The translations under genes were made by a program, and so were the position numbers. Positions 43,340-54,274 of a DNA stretch of 64,000 bases are shown here, piece by piece (within the stretch, counting starts at the first letter, position 1; every line of letters starts with the position of its first letter). A model generated the notes under the pieces. The model was not told the DNA's origin and ran no database searches. It was given only the letters and a program-made list of their open reading frames with translations. Origin of the DNA: Lepidostoma basale (lineage: Eukaryota > Arthropoda > Insecta > Trichoptera > Lepidostomatidae); NCBI GenBank assembly GCA_022606425.2, contig JAHDVF020000739.1:186001-250000 (forward strand). The letters run 5' to 3'.

Positions 43340-45220
43340 TCGCCAAGTTCGCCATACTGGTCATGTTCAATTAAAGTCATAGAATAGTGCATGTTCAGGT
43401 TAAAACATTCTTCCTCTGGAACATGAGTCAAATATTTTTTTCCTACACCATCCATCAACTGGATATTGGGTTCCAAGAAAACAACCATTGTGGTAATTTG
43501 CTTATAAATTGTTATTATTAATATTTATTTAAATTCGCGTTTTCATTCTAGAACATCACTTAAAATATTTATATTATGGAAAGGTATTCAATCCTCTCTA
43601 CCCTTAATTCACCTCTGATAGTGTATATACAATATTTTACAAGATCCGAGTATATGTTATGCTATTGCGTATGAATTATGTTATCTGCTTTGACAATAAT
43701 GTGAGTCAAAGCGGTTATAAGCAGATTTAAAAGTGATTATTCTGCTTCTTTGAATAAAAATAAGGGAATTCGCAAAGGTTTATAAACATAGATTTGTTAT
43801 GTTTATGCTTATATTTGTAAAACATCGTCTTTTAAATATATATTTGTTATCCAATGAGTCTAAATATACAATATTCTCCTTTAATCGTTGACTTACAAAA
43901 AATGTTATTGCGGCTATAAATTTTAATAATGTTTAAAAGAAAAAGTATTCACAATTCGTAAATATCTTCCACATTAATTTACTCTGTAGGTTCTTATTAG
44001 ATTCGCCTCTGGAGCTACAGATTATGATATCTACATATTTCCATTGAAAACACTTTTTGATCTTTAACATTGGGAGGTACATGAATAATTTTAAACATCA
44101 AAACAATATTTTATCTTCACGCTGGCGATATGTGCATTTTCAAGATTTTCATTTACCGTTCATCCATGTGACACCGCCGGGTAGGTACCTAACGAACGAG
44201 TTATTTTTCTCGCAAATTACTATTATAAAAACAAATATCATGACAACACAATACTGTAAATACGTGATCTTGTGTTTAATTACTGTAATGTTATTAATAG
44301 GCGTTTTAGACTTGCTCAATTAATTAAAATATCATTCATTTGACATTCGCTTGACGTTTGAGTTAATAAATAAAATGTTGGCACCACTGACTCAATCTGC
44401 GATCCTTTCATTTCAACGTCAGACGTTAAATTACGCAACTTAGTAAAAAGGAACAATCAATTGTTCGTTAGCTATTCAATGAACATATTTTTAACTGCCA
44501 CTTTTGTATTTTTACTATTTCGTTGTCTGATCCTGCCCAAAATGGGGCATGCGCGCGCTTTGAAACAGGGTGGCTAAATTTAGATGAATGAAAAGTTAAG
44601 AAAAGCTGTGAAACGTGAATGTTTTTCGTCTCGTTTATTGTTACGTTTATCGTGTGTGATTTTGATAAATAACTCTTTAATTAGGTATGTTTTTTATAAG
44701 ATAACCCAGCGTGCATTTGATTGGTTAAAATAAATATTTATGTAGCATGGAATGTTATGAAACGTTCAAATTATCAACGTATTGAAATGACATGTATTTT
44801 TTAAAATAGTATTATTGGTTAATTAACTACGTTTTATCTCCATTACGAATGTTTTAATAACACGAAGTAAATACTTCCACTTTCAGAATAATCACACAAA
44901 TATACTTTATCTTCAGAATATTACACACCCTCAATATTATCTTTGCACTTTTACTTACTCTCGATAATAGGTCCTGCATCAATTCATACTTTTATGTTCA
45001 CATATGTTGTCCAGTAACCTTACGTTAAATCGATATTTTTTACTAAATCTATTGAAATATGTTATCTCTAACACTCATTTGTCTTTTTCTGAGCATTAAC
45101 CATATTCCTTACAATGGCAAACACTATTGTTTCATTAATTTGTGTATTTTCTCAGCAGCCATTGCGAGCAATCTTATAAAATATATTTTATTGTGTGTGT
45201 GTTAAGGATATTTTGAGGTT
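43340..45220. other. Gene-poor stretch upstream of the SLC3-type gene
   Basis: No coding exon is supported. The last ~700 bp should contain the promoter and 5'UTR of the heavy-chain gene, but no TATA box or other element is clear enough to name. Confidence 0.4.
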
Positions 45221-45302
45221 ATGGAGCAGCAAGAAGCTCTTCTGGACGAGGGTCCCCCGTCTCCGAGGCCCCCTTCACCATCCCCAACTCTACCACCAAC
45301 AG
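45221..45302 (+). CDS. SLC3-type amino-acid-transporter heavy chain, exon 1
   Basis: ATG at 45221 opens MEQQEALLDEGPPSPRPPSP and the exon ends with one base of a Glu codon at 45302 before the donor GTTTAC. It is a short acidic then proline-rich cytosolic tail. It joins in phase to 47188 and 49153; I chose this start because it is the only ATG whose exon gives an open, phase-consistent path to the downstream exons. The following intron contains a LINE-A copy. Confidence 0.75.
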
Positions 45303-45529
45303 GTTTACAATATTTTAATTTAAGGTATTATTTAAATTGTTAATGAACTTAAATCTGGCCTGAAGAACAATTTAATATGCTTTTTGTTTGTGTATTTACA
45401 ATATTTCAATATATTGTTAATAATTGTATTTTATTTATTAGATTTAGGAGCAGTAACACGTGCAAAAATTTGCAATGTGTATGGTATTACCAGCTGCAAT
45501 TAAAACAACAAATAAAGTACTTAGTACAT

Positions 45530-46190
45530 TAGCGTAAATGGTAAAAATTTGGAGCAAGTAGTTGAGTTCGTGTATTTAGGTAGTATGTTTACAAGAGATG
45601 GGCGAGTGGAGAGGGATATTGAAAGAAGGGTTGGGGCAGGCAACAAAGTGAATGGTGCACTTAAGGTTGTCATCGCAAATAGAAACCTATCCAAAAAAGC
45701 TAGAATGGCAGTGCACAATGGTGTTCTTCTACCGACCCTTATGTATGGAAGCGAAGCATGGAACTGGCAAAAGAAGGATGAAAGTAGAATAAACCCAGTA
45801 GAAATGAGATCTCTTAGATGAATTGTGATACTCTGTGTATGATAGAGTGTCGAATGAAAATATAAGAAGTGAATGATGGTGTCATGAACAAAATAATGAA
45901 AGGATCATTAAGATGGTTTGGACATATGGAAAGAATGAATGAAGAAAGAATGGTAAAAAAATTATATGTTAATGATGTAAATGGAAACAGAAATAGAGGA
46001 AAACGTGGGACGATCAAATAAATCAAATATTGAATGTCGGCCATGTGAGGAGTCAGAGAAATCGACGCGCGTGCATGACACGATGTATGAATGTTGAGGA
46101 AGCGAGAGAAATATGTCGGGAAACAAAAGTGTGGCAGTCCATTCTTTCTGCCTACCCTTTCGGCGGTTAGTTAGTTAGTTAGTTAATAAA
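45530..46190 (+). mobile_element. LINE-A 3' part in intron 1 of the heavy-chain gene
   Basis: Reads QVVEFVYLGSMFTRDGRVER, DIERRVGAGNKVNGALKVVI and KKARMAVHNGVLLPTLMYGS, then frame-shifted WFGHMERMNEER. It ends at TTTCGGCGG plus TTAG repeats. This is the best preserved copy upstream of MAVHNG. Confidence 0.87.
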
Positions 46191-46454
46191 GTACTTACCT
46201 ATTTACTAACACTTGTATTGAAACCCCTACAGGATTTAACGACTAAAGTTTTGAAAATGTATTTTTATTTTCATAACCTTCGAATTACCCGATGATGTGA
46301 GGAAATTATTATTTTCTTGATCAAGGTCAATTATATACATAAAAAAAAACTACACCCATTGAAATAGATGCACACTAGAACCAAAGTGTATATTTAATAT
46401 TATAATGATAAGGAATTAAGGAGTGATTGTGTCGTGATTGGCAACTTGAACTTT

Positions 46455-46640
46455 TGCAAAACAAACCATCACGCCATTTCTCCCACAGTACGCAGAGAGA
46501 ATGGACCACTGCACTACTCCATCCTGATAAACCTCAACGCTTCCTCCACATTTATACAGCGAGTCGTACATGCACATCGATTCTTCCAACTTCTATCATG
46601 CCTGACCTTTAAAATTTGATTAACCGCCCTACCTTTGGGT
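46455..46640 (-). mobile_element. LINE-A-like scrap, minus strand
   Basis: AACCATCACGCCATTTCTCC, GAGAATGGACCACTGC and CGCTTCCTCCACATTTATAC mark a diverged copy. Confidence 0.68.
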
Positions 46641-46924
46641 TATTTTTTGAGAAACGTGCAAAAAACAAGCAGGTTTTTTATTAATGAAATTTAATTATAT
46701 ACTTTTTTTTTTAATTACGAAACGTCAAATACTTGGCCGCACACTTCGCCTGCCCTTGTAAAACTATCATATTTATGAAGACTTGTGCTCAAGTTTTGAT
46801 GGCACACGCGCGTATCCCTAAAACTTTGTACATTTTAGGTACATTACTTTTTCTCAAGCCCGTGCGTGATACGGGATATCGTAGAATGGTACAGTCAAAG
46901 TGAACGTATCACGTACGTTCAAAT

Positions 46925-47130
46925 AGGTAGGGTGATTAATATGGTCATGTCATGTTTTCCTCGGTCTTCCTCGATTCCGCAATCCATTCACATCATTAAC
47001 ATATACTTTCTCCATCCATGTGTTCCATATGTCCAAACCATCGCAGTGAGCCTGAAAGCGGTAAAGATGAGATCCTTTAGACGTATGTGTGATAAAACAA
47101 TATATGAATTTCACTTGAAGAAATGTAGAA
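46925..47130 (-). mobile_element. LINE-A-like scraps just before exon 2
   Basis: GGTCATGTCATGTTTTCCTC, ATTCACATCATTAACATATA and GTTCCATATGTCCAAACCAT are minus-strand LINE-A. From 47045 a plus-strand piece follows (GTAAAGATGAGATCCTTTAG), so two copies meet here. Confidence 0.68.
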
Positions 47131-47187
47131 CGTAAGAAAGTATTATGAACTTTCGCAATGATGACAAATGCAATGTCCTATTTCCAG

Positions 47188-47336
47188 AAGGTCCATGCGG
47201 CTCCGGAGACTCCAGTTCAGCGGGATCGGGGGTTGCCCTGGGCCCGATGGACCAGGTCTCGGCTCAGCTCATCAACAACATTACGATGCTGGACTACCGT
47301 TCCCTCGGAAACTCCTCGCCTCTTATTCTGGACCAG
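47188..47336 (+). CDS. SLC3-type heavy chain, exon 2
   Basis: The acceptor TATTTCCAG precedes AA, completing the Glu codon from exon 1. The exon reads EGPCGSGDSSSAGSGVALGP, then MDQVSAQLINNITMLDYRSL and GNSSPLILDQ, and leaves in phase 0 before GTGCCT. It encodes residues 28-77, a Ser/Gly-rich linker and an amphipathic stretch in the cytosolic tail. The alternative frame is open too but does not fit the phases of both neighbours. Confidence 0.8.
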
Positions 47337-47599
47337 GTGCCTAACTCTTTTCTTATCATCCCCTTTTATATAATCCTTTCTTACTATTTTACTTTATAAC
47401 TTCACCTACAAAATTTATAAATGATTTGTTAAAAAGCTACATGCATTATTTCTTATTATATATTATAATGGATTACTAATTTCGTCCGGAGGGTCCAATT
47501 TTCTGCAGGATACTCGCTTGTACAGCATGGGCCAAAATCGAAAGGTGTGCGTCCCTTGTTGTTATTAATCTTAAACTATAATTATTTATGATGATTTAT

Positions 47600-48080
47600 A
47601 TTTTAAGTGCGCTTGTAAAATCAATTATTTCAAGGGCGCACCAGGAAAAGACTGACCGAATAGTGCAGTCCTCATACTTAATACTAACATGGAGGCTATT
47701 CCACGCCAACGGACCCGCAATGCCGAAAGCACGATCATAGAAACTTGCTTTATTGGCTTTGACTGGAATTGTAATGTTGTTCGCATTTGTTTTTACTGAT
47801 CGGAGTGAATGTTGCCTTTCCGTTAGCATGGGCGTCACGCAGAGATCCGAAATATACGCTGACGCTTTCTGGTGTCGAGCCTTAAACTCTGTCAAACACA
47901 ATTTGTATTTTAATCGCTCCCAGATTTTGAGCCATTGAAGTTTCTTCAGAAGCAACGTGATATGACAGTGTTGCCCCATAATCAATCGGGCAGCAGCATT
48001 GTATTCTGCTTATCTGATTATTTGGCAATTCAGCGTATATTCCGTTACAATAATCTAAGTGTGACACTACAAAAGAATTT
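47600..48080 (-). mobile_element. CR1-like RT C-terminal fragment in intron 2
   Basis: Reverse frames read SHLDYCNGIYAELPNNQISR, ITLLLKKLQWLKIWERLKYK and SFYDRAFGIAGPLAWNSLHV. LDYCN...L and RAFxxAGPxxWNSLP are hallmarks of CR1/L2-type enzymes. It is oriented opposite to the host gene. Confidence 0.82.
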
Positions 48081-48084
48081 ACTG

Positions 48085-49150
48085 TATATTTAAATACAAC
48101 GTTCTCTGCGAAAATCTGATTTGTGTCAAAGCACCCCCATTTTACTTATCTTGTGTTGTGAATTCATATCAAATTAAAACAACTTAACCGAGAGATAAAC
48201 AAAAAATAATAGATCTATTTCAAGGACCAAAAATTATTACAACTTCACAGTATGAAGAATGGCATGAACTATATAACTTGTCTTCTATTCTTAAATTCTT
48301 TTATGTTTTCTATTCTGAACCTCTAGTCTTGTACGTGTAGAATGATGGGGATACTGGTTAAAGTTTCGTTTGATTCTGTCTGAAAAGTTGGTAAATATTT
48401 AAGTTCATCATTGCTATAGACTTATGTGGTCTGTTCTCAAATGGGTATTAAATCTTTGGTCGCCGGCACTTTTGGGATTACTATGCCAAGATTTTAGAGA
48501 AAGAAATTCAATAATTAAATGTTTTGTATAATTTACAAACAGTCAGTAAAATAAATCTTTTAATTTATCAAAATTAAAACAAATCTGTTTTTATATTTTG
48601 TCATCCCCTTTGAAGTGCAGGTTAGTGTATCAAGAGCGACACAAAAACTTACTACTGTAGTTTCGTACGCACGGTGTAAAAAAGTATAAAAAATCCTTAT
48701 GAACACCGTCAAATTTGTTAGCCGTGCCATTAATTTAGCTTTATCTCGACATTCCCAGCCAAGTCCAGACACTAGGAGTAATATGTATGTGATCTAAACA
48801 ACTGGCTGTTTTACGCCATGCCCAATAACTGCCTTTTCTTTTACATTTAATGAAATCTTTTAATGCCAAATATGATTTTTTATTAAAAATATATACAAAT
48901 ATAGCACTGGCTCACTCCCTCACACTCTGTTTAAAACGCATATGATTCTATTATAAATCATGGCTCTGTCAGATTCAGCACTTCTCGTTGGTGTAGCGAA
49001 AGCCGATACATCAGATTTTGGCAACCAAAGGGTTAGTACCCTTCCCGTAGACAATGAGTTAATATGTGTGTTGCATAAAACAATATGTTTTCATTGAATT
49101 CAAATATTGTACTTCATTATTATAAAATGTTAATTTAGAGGTGCTATTCC
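48085..49150. other. Intron 2, 3' part
   Basis: No exon or repeat recognised; AT-rich intron leading to the TATTCCAG acceptor of exon 3. Confidence 0.45.
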
Positions 49151-49152
49151 AG

Positions 49153-50688
49153 GAAGATTTGAGTAAATCTGAAGTACTGGCAGGCGGGGTGTCGGCAGGA
49201 AAACTTCCCAATTTTGTGACCTGGAATTGGACCATGATTCGGGCTGTGCTCTTCTGGGGCGTTCTCTCCGGCTTGCTGGCGTGCCTGGCCACCGTCATCG
49301 CCCTGGTAGCCTCTCTCCCCCGCACATGTGACCCTCTGCTCCCGTGGTACCAAGGAGGACTCTTCTATGAGGTGTTCCCCGCGAGCTTCCAAGATTCTAA
49401 CGGAGACGGAATCGGAGATCTACGAGGCCTGACTTCGCGTGTGGACTATCTAAAAACTCTGGGAGTTAGAGCTGTCCGACTAAATTCAATATTTACATCC
49501 GAGTATTATCCGGATAGGTATAAAAATGTATCATCGCTTATGGATATCGATGGAACTCTTGGATCTCTGCGTGATTTAGGTATTTTAGTTACTACACTCC
49601 ACGATAACAACATTTCTCTCATTCTCGACTTACCTGTTCATCCATTCGTAACAAGATTAAATGATGTGGAATCTGTAGAAGAAATCATTAATTCTACGGA
49701 TAAATCCGAGGCTAAATCAAGGAATTCATCCAGGAGTGTCGTAAAAGTTGTGAGAGATGACAGAATCGCCACTGCTATTCACTACTGGGTTACAAATGGG
49801 GTGGATGGCTTCTATCTTAAAGGTCTGGAGCACTTAGTGCAAGATCCTTATTTTTCTGATCATTTGAGAGCGTGGAAGAAAATTGTCGGATCAGATAGAA
49901 TTCTGATTGTTAGCAATCAGGCTGTGCTGAAAGCAAAGGGCATTGCTCTCAATATGCTGATGCTTAATACTGATTTAGTAGACGTTTTCTTAGATGTTAC
50001 AAACGGCACAGAGCATATAAAGAGTCAGGTGGAAAATGTTTTAAGAGGAGAATTATGGGCGAAACCTGGTCGTCCCTGGGCGCACTGGAGCGTGGGAAGC
50101 GACACTACGCGTCGATTGTCATCCTCACTCTCACCAAACCACACTAAATCTGCCCTGCTTTTAAACATGATGCTACCAGGAACTCCTAATATTTTTTACG
50201 GTGACGAAATTGGGTTAAGGGAAATATCAGAACCCGAAGAAGATTTTCACGAGTCGGAGCATACACACAACCTTGTGCCCATGATCTGGCCCACAGAAAG
50301 GCAATTCTCAGCTTCTGGAGTGCTTCCGTGGGTGCATGGCAACGGGGCTGCGGGAGGAGGGCGAGAGATCAGCGAGTTAGCCGCTCTACGACCACGAGCC
50401 CCTCCCATCTACTTGAATGCCGTGTGGAAAGAAGGCATGGGATTACCCAACATACAGATTCGTCATGTGGACGGAATCTTAGCGGTGGAACGCTGGTATC
50501 CTCGTCGCAATACTTACTTGCTGTTGATTAATTTCGGAGACACGGCCATCGGCAGAGATCTATCCTGCTGGTACTACGGAGGTACGGCCCTGGTTGCAAC
50601 CGATGTGCAGCTGGAGGGTCACAGCTTGGTATTCAAGGAGCTGGTTCTGAGATCTGCAGAGGCGATGGTCGTGAAGATGGAGAAATAA
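49153..50688 (+). CDS. SLC3-type amino-acid-transporter heavy chain (rBAT/4F2hc-like), exon 3
   Basis: This final exon encodes residues 78-588 of a type II membrane glycoprotein that chaperones a light-chain amino-acid exchanger at the cell surface (family role). A single hydrophobic span lies at about 108-131. It is followed five residues later by Cys136 (PRTCDPLLPWYQ), the position that bridges to the light chain in this family. The ectodomain starts GLFYEVFPASFQDSNGDGIG, the GH13 (alpha-amylase) fold opening. Catalysis looks lost: the region II motif G-x-D-G-F-R-x-D reads GVDGFYLKG (about residues 293-301), and region I reads DLPVHP in place of DxVxNH. The stop is TAA at 50686-50688. An enzyme remnant from the maltase branch is the main alternative. 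Confidence 0.88.
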   Translation, partial: EDLSKSEVLAGGVSAGKLPNFVTWNWTMIRAVLFWGVLSGLLACLATVIALVASLPRTCDPLLPWYQGGLFYEVFPASFQDSNGDGIGDLRGLTSRVDYLKTLGVRAVRLNSIFTSEYYPDRYKNVSSLMDIDGTLGSLRDLGILVTTLHDNNISLILDLPVHPFVTRLNDVESVEEIINSTDKSEAKSRNSSRSVVKVVRDDRIATAIHYWVTNGVDGFYLKGLEHLVQDPYFSDHLRAWKKIVGSDRILIVSNQAVLKAKGIALNMLMLNTDLVDVFLDVTNGTEHIKSQVENVLRGELWAKPGRPWAHWSVGSDTTRRLSSSLSPNHTKSALLLNMMLPGTPNIFYGDEIGLREISEPEEDFHESEHTHNLVPMIWPTERQFSASGVLPWVHGNGAAGGGREISELAALRPRAPPIYLNAVWKEGMGLPNIQIRHVDGILAVERWYPRRNTYLLLINFGDTAIGRDLSCWYYGGTALVATDVQLEGHSLVFKELVLRSAEAMVVKMEK

Positions 50689-50689
50689 A
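50684..50689 (+). terminator. Possible poly(A) signal overlapping the stop codon
   Basis: AATAAA spans the TAA stop. If used, the 3'UTR would be only about 10-30 nt. Weaker variants (ATTTATA, AATACTTATAAAT) lie 25-50 nt further on. Confidence 0.4.
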
Positions 50690-50913
50690 ACATCAATATC
50701 GTTCGAGCGTTATTATTTATATTAATACTTATAAATGGTACACGAGAATACATCGGCGCTCGGCCTCGCCTTTCTTACATCGTATAAATAACACAGTTAC
50801 AATACTAAATAACTTCTACGGTTTCACAGTCAAATTTACATTCGGAACGTACGCGATACTGAAGTTGAGCAAATATATAATACGACGACCCGTCTTAACT
50901 ATAACCCTCGCAG

Positions 50914-53118
50914 TCACTCACTGGAGGCTAGGCCACGGCGGGCGGGCGCGGGTCCGGCACGTAGGTGTTGGCCGTGGCGCGCGGGGAGGGCAGGGGCAGC
51001 GAGGCCAGCGGCAGCGCCGGCAGGGCATCCCCGGGTGCCGGTGCCCGCCCCCGCCTCCTTGCCGCCCGCCCCCAGCCCCCCGCCCCGCACGGCCCCCGCC
51101 ACCCCGTGCCGCGGCATCACAAACGCCTTCGTCTGCTTCAGGAGGGATTTATCATTACAGAGAGCCGCAATGAGAGGCAGATCTAAGTTCTTACTCTTCT
51201 CTCGCAGTGTTTTAATGTCGATGGGTTCTGGATCCGCAATCAACCGCGGCGGATCTTTAGGGCGGGGTTCGGGGGGCTCTCGCGGAGGCGGGCGTCGCGG
51301 ATAAGGCGGCGGCGGGGGAGGTAAGCGGCGAGAGCGAGGTGCAGAACCTAAACTATTTAAAATATTATCATCGGAGACAGTTCTCCCGAATGGAGGCGGC
51401 GGGGGTTCTCTGCGGGGAGGGGTGACACACGGAGGCAGCCGCACATACGTATCGGATAGGGCCTGCGTAGAGCCTCCTCGACACAATGCCCCCCGAGGAC
51501 ACGCGGCAGCCAACTTGCTGTCCAAATAGTCCTGGTGGCTGATGGCCGGGTCCTGCAGGGGGTACACTACATAGTCCACGTCACTGTACAGCTGGCGGCG
51601 GTACTGTTCTATCTGTGAGCGCGCCAGCTGGCTGGTGTACACTGTGAGGGGGGGCGGGGGGCGCACGGTGGGGAAACGGGTGGGGCCCGCGCGCCCGGGG
51701 TACGGAGGGGGCTCGCGCACTGGAATTCCAAGTCTCAACTCGCGTAAACTATCGGATATCTCGCGATCTGCAAACGGGACTGGCTCTGGAGGAAGATGGT
51801 CGGATTCATACGGAGGTGGCGGGCGCATTCTGGTTGACAAGCTGTGCAAGAATCCTCCGTCAACAGTATCCACGGCATCCACTATATTCGGAAGTGATAA
51901 CAAGTGACCTTTAGCGCTGTCTAGTCTTTTTGGTGGAACAGGAGGCGGAGGTGAGTAAGCGCGTTCCGACTCATCTTCTGATGGCGCCGTGTCCTCGTGC
52001 CCGGCCAGGTAGCTGGGCCCCGTGGGTCGCAGCAGGGTCATGTAGTCGCTCTCAGAATCAGCCGGCGGTGGCTGCGATGGGTAGTCCGCCCGCCCCACTA
52101 TGAGGTCACTGAGTTCCTCAGCACTGAGCGGTCCGTGCTGCCGGTCGGTCGGGTCACTGCCATCTCCTCGGAAGGAACCTGTTCCACTCGCCCCTGAGTC
52201 TGCCCGTTCTCTAAATGCTGGTCCACCGTCGACACTGTCTCCAGATGCGTAGCTCCCGTCATTATAAAAGCTGGCACAATCCGACGCAGCTGATGCCGGG
52301 ACAGGCGGACCAGTCTCGTATCTCGTACTACCATCTTCGCTGGCTGCTATTGCGGCGGATGATGCAGCTGTATAAACGCCGCTGGTCTCACTCGCTTCCG
52401 GGGGTTCTTCTGTTATCAGCGTGGGCGGAGCATCGATCATGATCTCGGGCTCGTCTTCCGAGTGCACGCGGTCGCTAACTATCCCCGATGTGGTGTTGGA
52501 GCTGGCATTGGAGATGACGGAGATTCTCTGCTCGCTCTTGTCTCCCTCTCGCGGCAGTGTAGCCGGGGGGCCAGAGTCCTCCGGAGTGCGACAATCGACG
52601 CCCTCCACAACGGTTCTCATAGAGAAGCGATGCGTGTCGCGACAGAGAGTGAGGAGTAATTTGCTCTTTTCATCCGCCGACGAGTAGAGAGTGATGCGGC
52701 TCTCACCGGCACGAATCTCGAACTTCTTCCGATCGAAGCTCAGCTTGCCGATGCAGGGCCAGGGGAAGGAAGCCGGCGGCCGCGCTTCTGGAGCTACCGT
52801 TAACCCGGCCGCCCGGACATACAATCTCACGGATCCCGGTTCAGGTTCCCGCTTGTGCGCTCGTAGTCTAAAGCAGTGCGCGTTCAGTTGGTCTATGGGG
52901 CAAGCTTCTCTGAGGTAGTCCCTGTCGCTGGTAGCCTGGGCGAGGCGTGTGCGGGCGGCGGGGGGGATGTGTGGAGCGCGCTCGGCCGCCTCGAGTCGCA
53001 GGTGGCGCGCGTACAGCCCGCGGGCACCTGGCCCCAGTGCCCCCGCCTCGGCAGTCTCCACATGGAACTGGACACGCAGGTGGAGCTCCAGCAAGGGCCG
53101 CCCATTACCATCTAGTCC
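50914..53118 (-). CDS. ex: Expanded (ex) homologue, large 3' exon
   Basis: Expanded is an apical FERM protein of the Hippo pathway that restrains growth by binding Yorkie and promoting Warts signalling (family knowledge). The acceptor TTTCAG at 53119-53124 precedes GGACTAGATGGT. Domains in order: late FERM F2 (YLREACPIDQLNAHCFRLRA), a PH-like F3 lobe (WPCIGKLSFDRKKFEIRAGE to RFSMRTVVEG), then TTSGIVSDR. TSGIVS is the Slimb/beta-TrCP degron described in Drosophila Expanded. A long disordered part has three PPxY motifs (PPPPYES, PPPYPGR, PPPPPYPRR) for WW domains, then SLLKQTKAFVMPRH. After that this frame runs to TGA at 50914 through Ala/Gly-rich residues; the neighbouring frame gives a better tail and stops at 50928 (see findings). 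Joins the exon at 56785 in phase 0. Confidence 0.9.
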   Translation of the reverse strand, partial: GLDGNGRPLLELHLRVQFHVETAEAGALGPGARGLYARHLRLEAAERAPHIPPAARTRLAQATSDRDYLREACPIDQLNAHCFRLRAHKREPEPGSVRLYVRAAGLTVAPEARPPASFPWPCIGKLSFDRKKFEIRAGESRITLYSSADEKSKLLLTLCRDTHRFSMRTVVEGVDCRTPEDSGPPATLPREGDKSEQRISVISNASSNTTSGIVSDRVHSEDEPEIMIDAPPTLITEEPPEASETSGVYTAASSAAIAASEDGSTRYETGPPVPASAASDCASFYNDGSYASGDSVDGGPAFRERADSGASGTGSFRGDGSDPTDRQHGPLSAEELSDLIVGRADYPSQPPPADSESDYMTLLRPTGPSYLAGHEDTAPSEDESERAYSPPPPVPPKRLDSAKGHLLSLPNIVDAVDTVDGGFLHSLSTRMRPPPPYESDHLPPEPVPFADREISDSLRELRLGIPVREPPPYPGRAGPTRFPTVRPPPPLTVYTSQLARSQIEQYRRQLYSDVDYVVYPLQDPAISHQDYLDSKLAAACPRGALCRGGSTQALSDTYVRLPPCVTPPRREPPPPPFGRTVSDDNILNSLGSAPRSRRLPPPPPPYPRRPPPREPPEPRPKDPPRLIADPEPIDIKTLREKSKNLDLPLIAALCNDKSLLKQTKAFVMPRHGVAGAVRGGGLGAGGKEAGAGTGTRGCPAGAAAGLAAPALPARHGQHLRAGPAPARRGLASSE

Positions 53119-53124
53119 CTGAAA

Positions 53125-53835
53125 TCACAAAGTAAATACTGATTCACTAATACTCATTTGAAAGTTTATGGTATTTAAAACTGTAATCTATTACTTTATA
53201 GAACATTTTTGTTATAGCAATATTATTATTCATTACACTATATGTGTCACTTCATTTAGAAATTGCCATTTAGACTCAGAACAAAATTTAATTGTGAGTT
53301 TTTCTTTTCTTTTCGTTAATAAAAACTTTAATTCTTAACACCTATAGTGCGGCTGGCTACATTTACAGTCCTAAAAAATTGTTTCAGAATTGATGCAGAC
53401 TACATTTACAGCTCAGACAGATAGTCCCAGTTCATCACAATATTACGTACAATCTAATAAAGATAGATAATCAAGTAAGGAACTAAAGTAAAGAGGTTTA
53501 TAAGATCCATTCCAATATGAGCTGCAAATGTAGTCTGCCGCAGTTTGAAACCATTTTTTTAGACTGTAAATGGAACCAGACACACTATTGGAGTTAACAA
53601 GGCCTGTAAGAATTAAAACTATTTTCATTAAAGTGTATTTTCACATCATTTCGAGGGCATCAATGTTATATTTTATTTATATTATTATTAAATGTTATCT
53701 GCTGTCCTTCAGACTTCACTTGCAATCCAAAAAAATAGCTTCGACCGCAGCTGGCCACATTTGCTGCTCAGACGGATTGTCCCAGTTTATTAGTATTAAG
53801 CATGATATAGCAGTAATAATATAAAGTTAAAAAGT
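53125..53835. repeat. Foldback remnant in the ex intron
   Basis: CTAAAAAATTGTTTCAGAAT and GATGCAGACTACATTTACAG (53369-53415) are matched inverted at 53519-53563 (GAGCTGCAAATGTAGTCTGC, GAAACCATTTTTTTAGAC). A third version of the GCTCAGAC(A/G)GAT(A/T)GTCCCAGTT phrase appears at 53765-53790. This is the 3' part of the ex intron and has no exon. Confidence 0.6.
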
Positions 53836-54270
53836 TACGTACGAGGGTTAAAGTGAATTTAACATGTTCTTGCTTGAGAATTTTGTTCCCAGAGCTGTGC
53901 AACATAAAATGACAGTGAATTACGCGACGTTCCAAATGTTGTTTGACTTGTGTAAATGTGAAATATTAATAATTTATGAGGCCTGTTAGATAATGGTGAT
54001 AATTTAAAATCTGCGGACGCGAAATTATAGTTATTTTCGACCAAAACAGTAATTTGTTATGATTATTATCTCCATTATAATGACTTAGCTTCGCAGCAAT
54101 TTTCAATACAATGCAAAAACATAATTTTGCATATTTTTAGTGCTAACGTGTCATTCTAGATATATTGAATTCAAATTGTTACAAAATATACACACCGCAT
54201 CAAATCAATTGTATTTTTTTTTATGAAACTTGTGTGGTCAAGTACTTAACGTACTTATCAAAATTGCTAA
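53836..54270. other. ex intron, no feature seen
   Basis: AT-rich sequence; nothing recognised. Confidence 0.4.
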
Positions 54271-54274
54271 CTAA

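Noticed and set aside
43340..45220. Promoter elements of the heavy-chain gene
   Set aside because: Several AT-rich words resemble TATA boxes but none stands out from the background.
52098..52687. Overlapping short frames within the ex exon
   Set aside because: Shadows of the long ex reading frame, which has FERM, degron and PPxY motifs.
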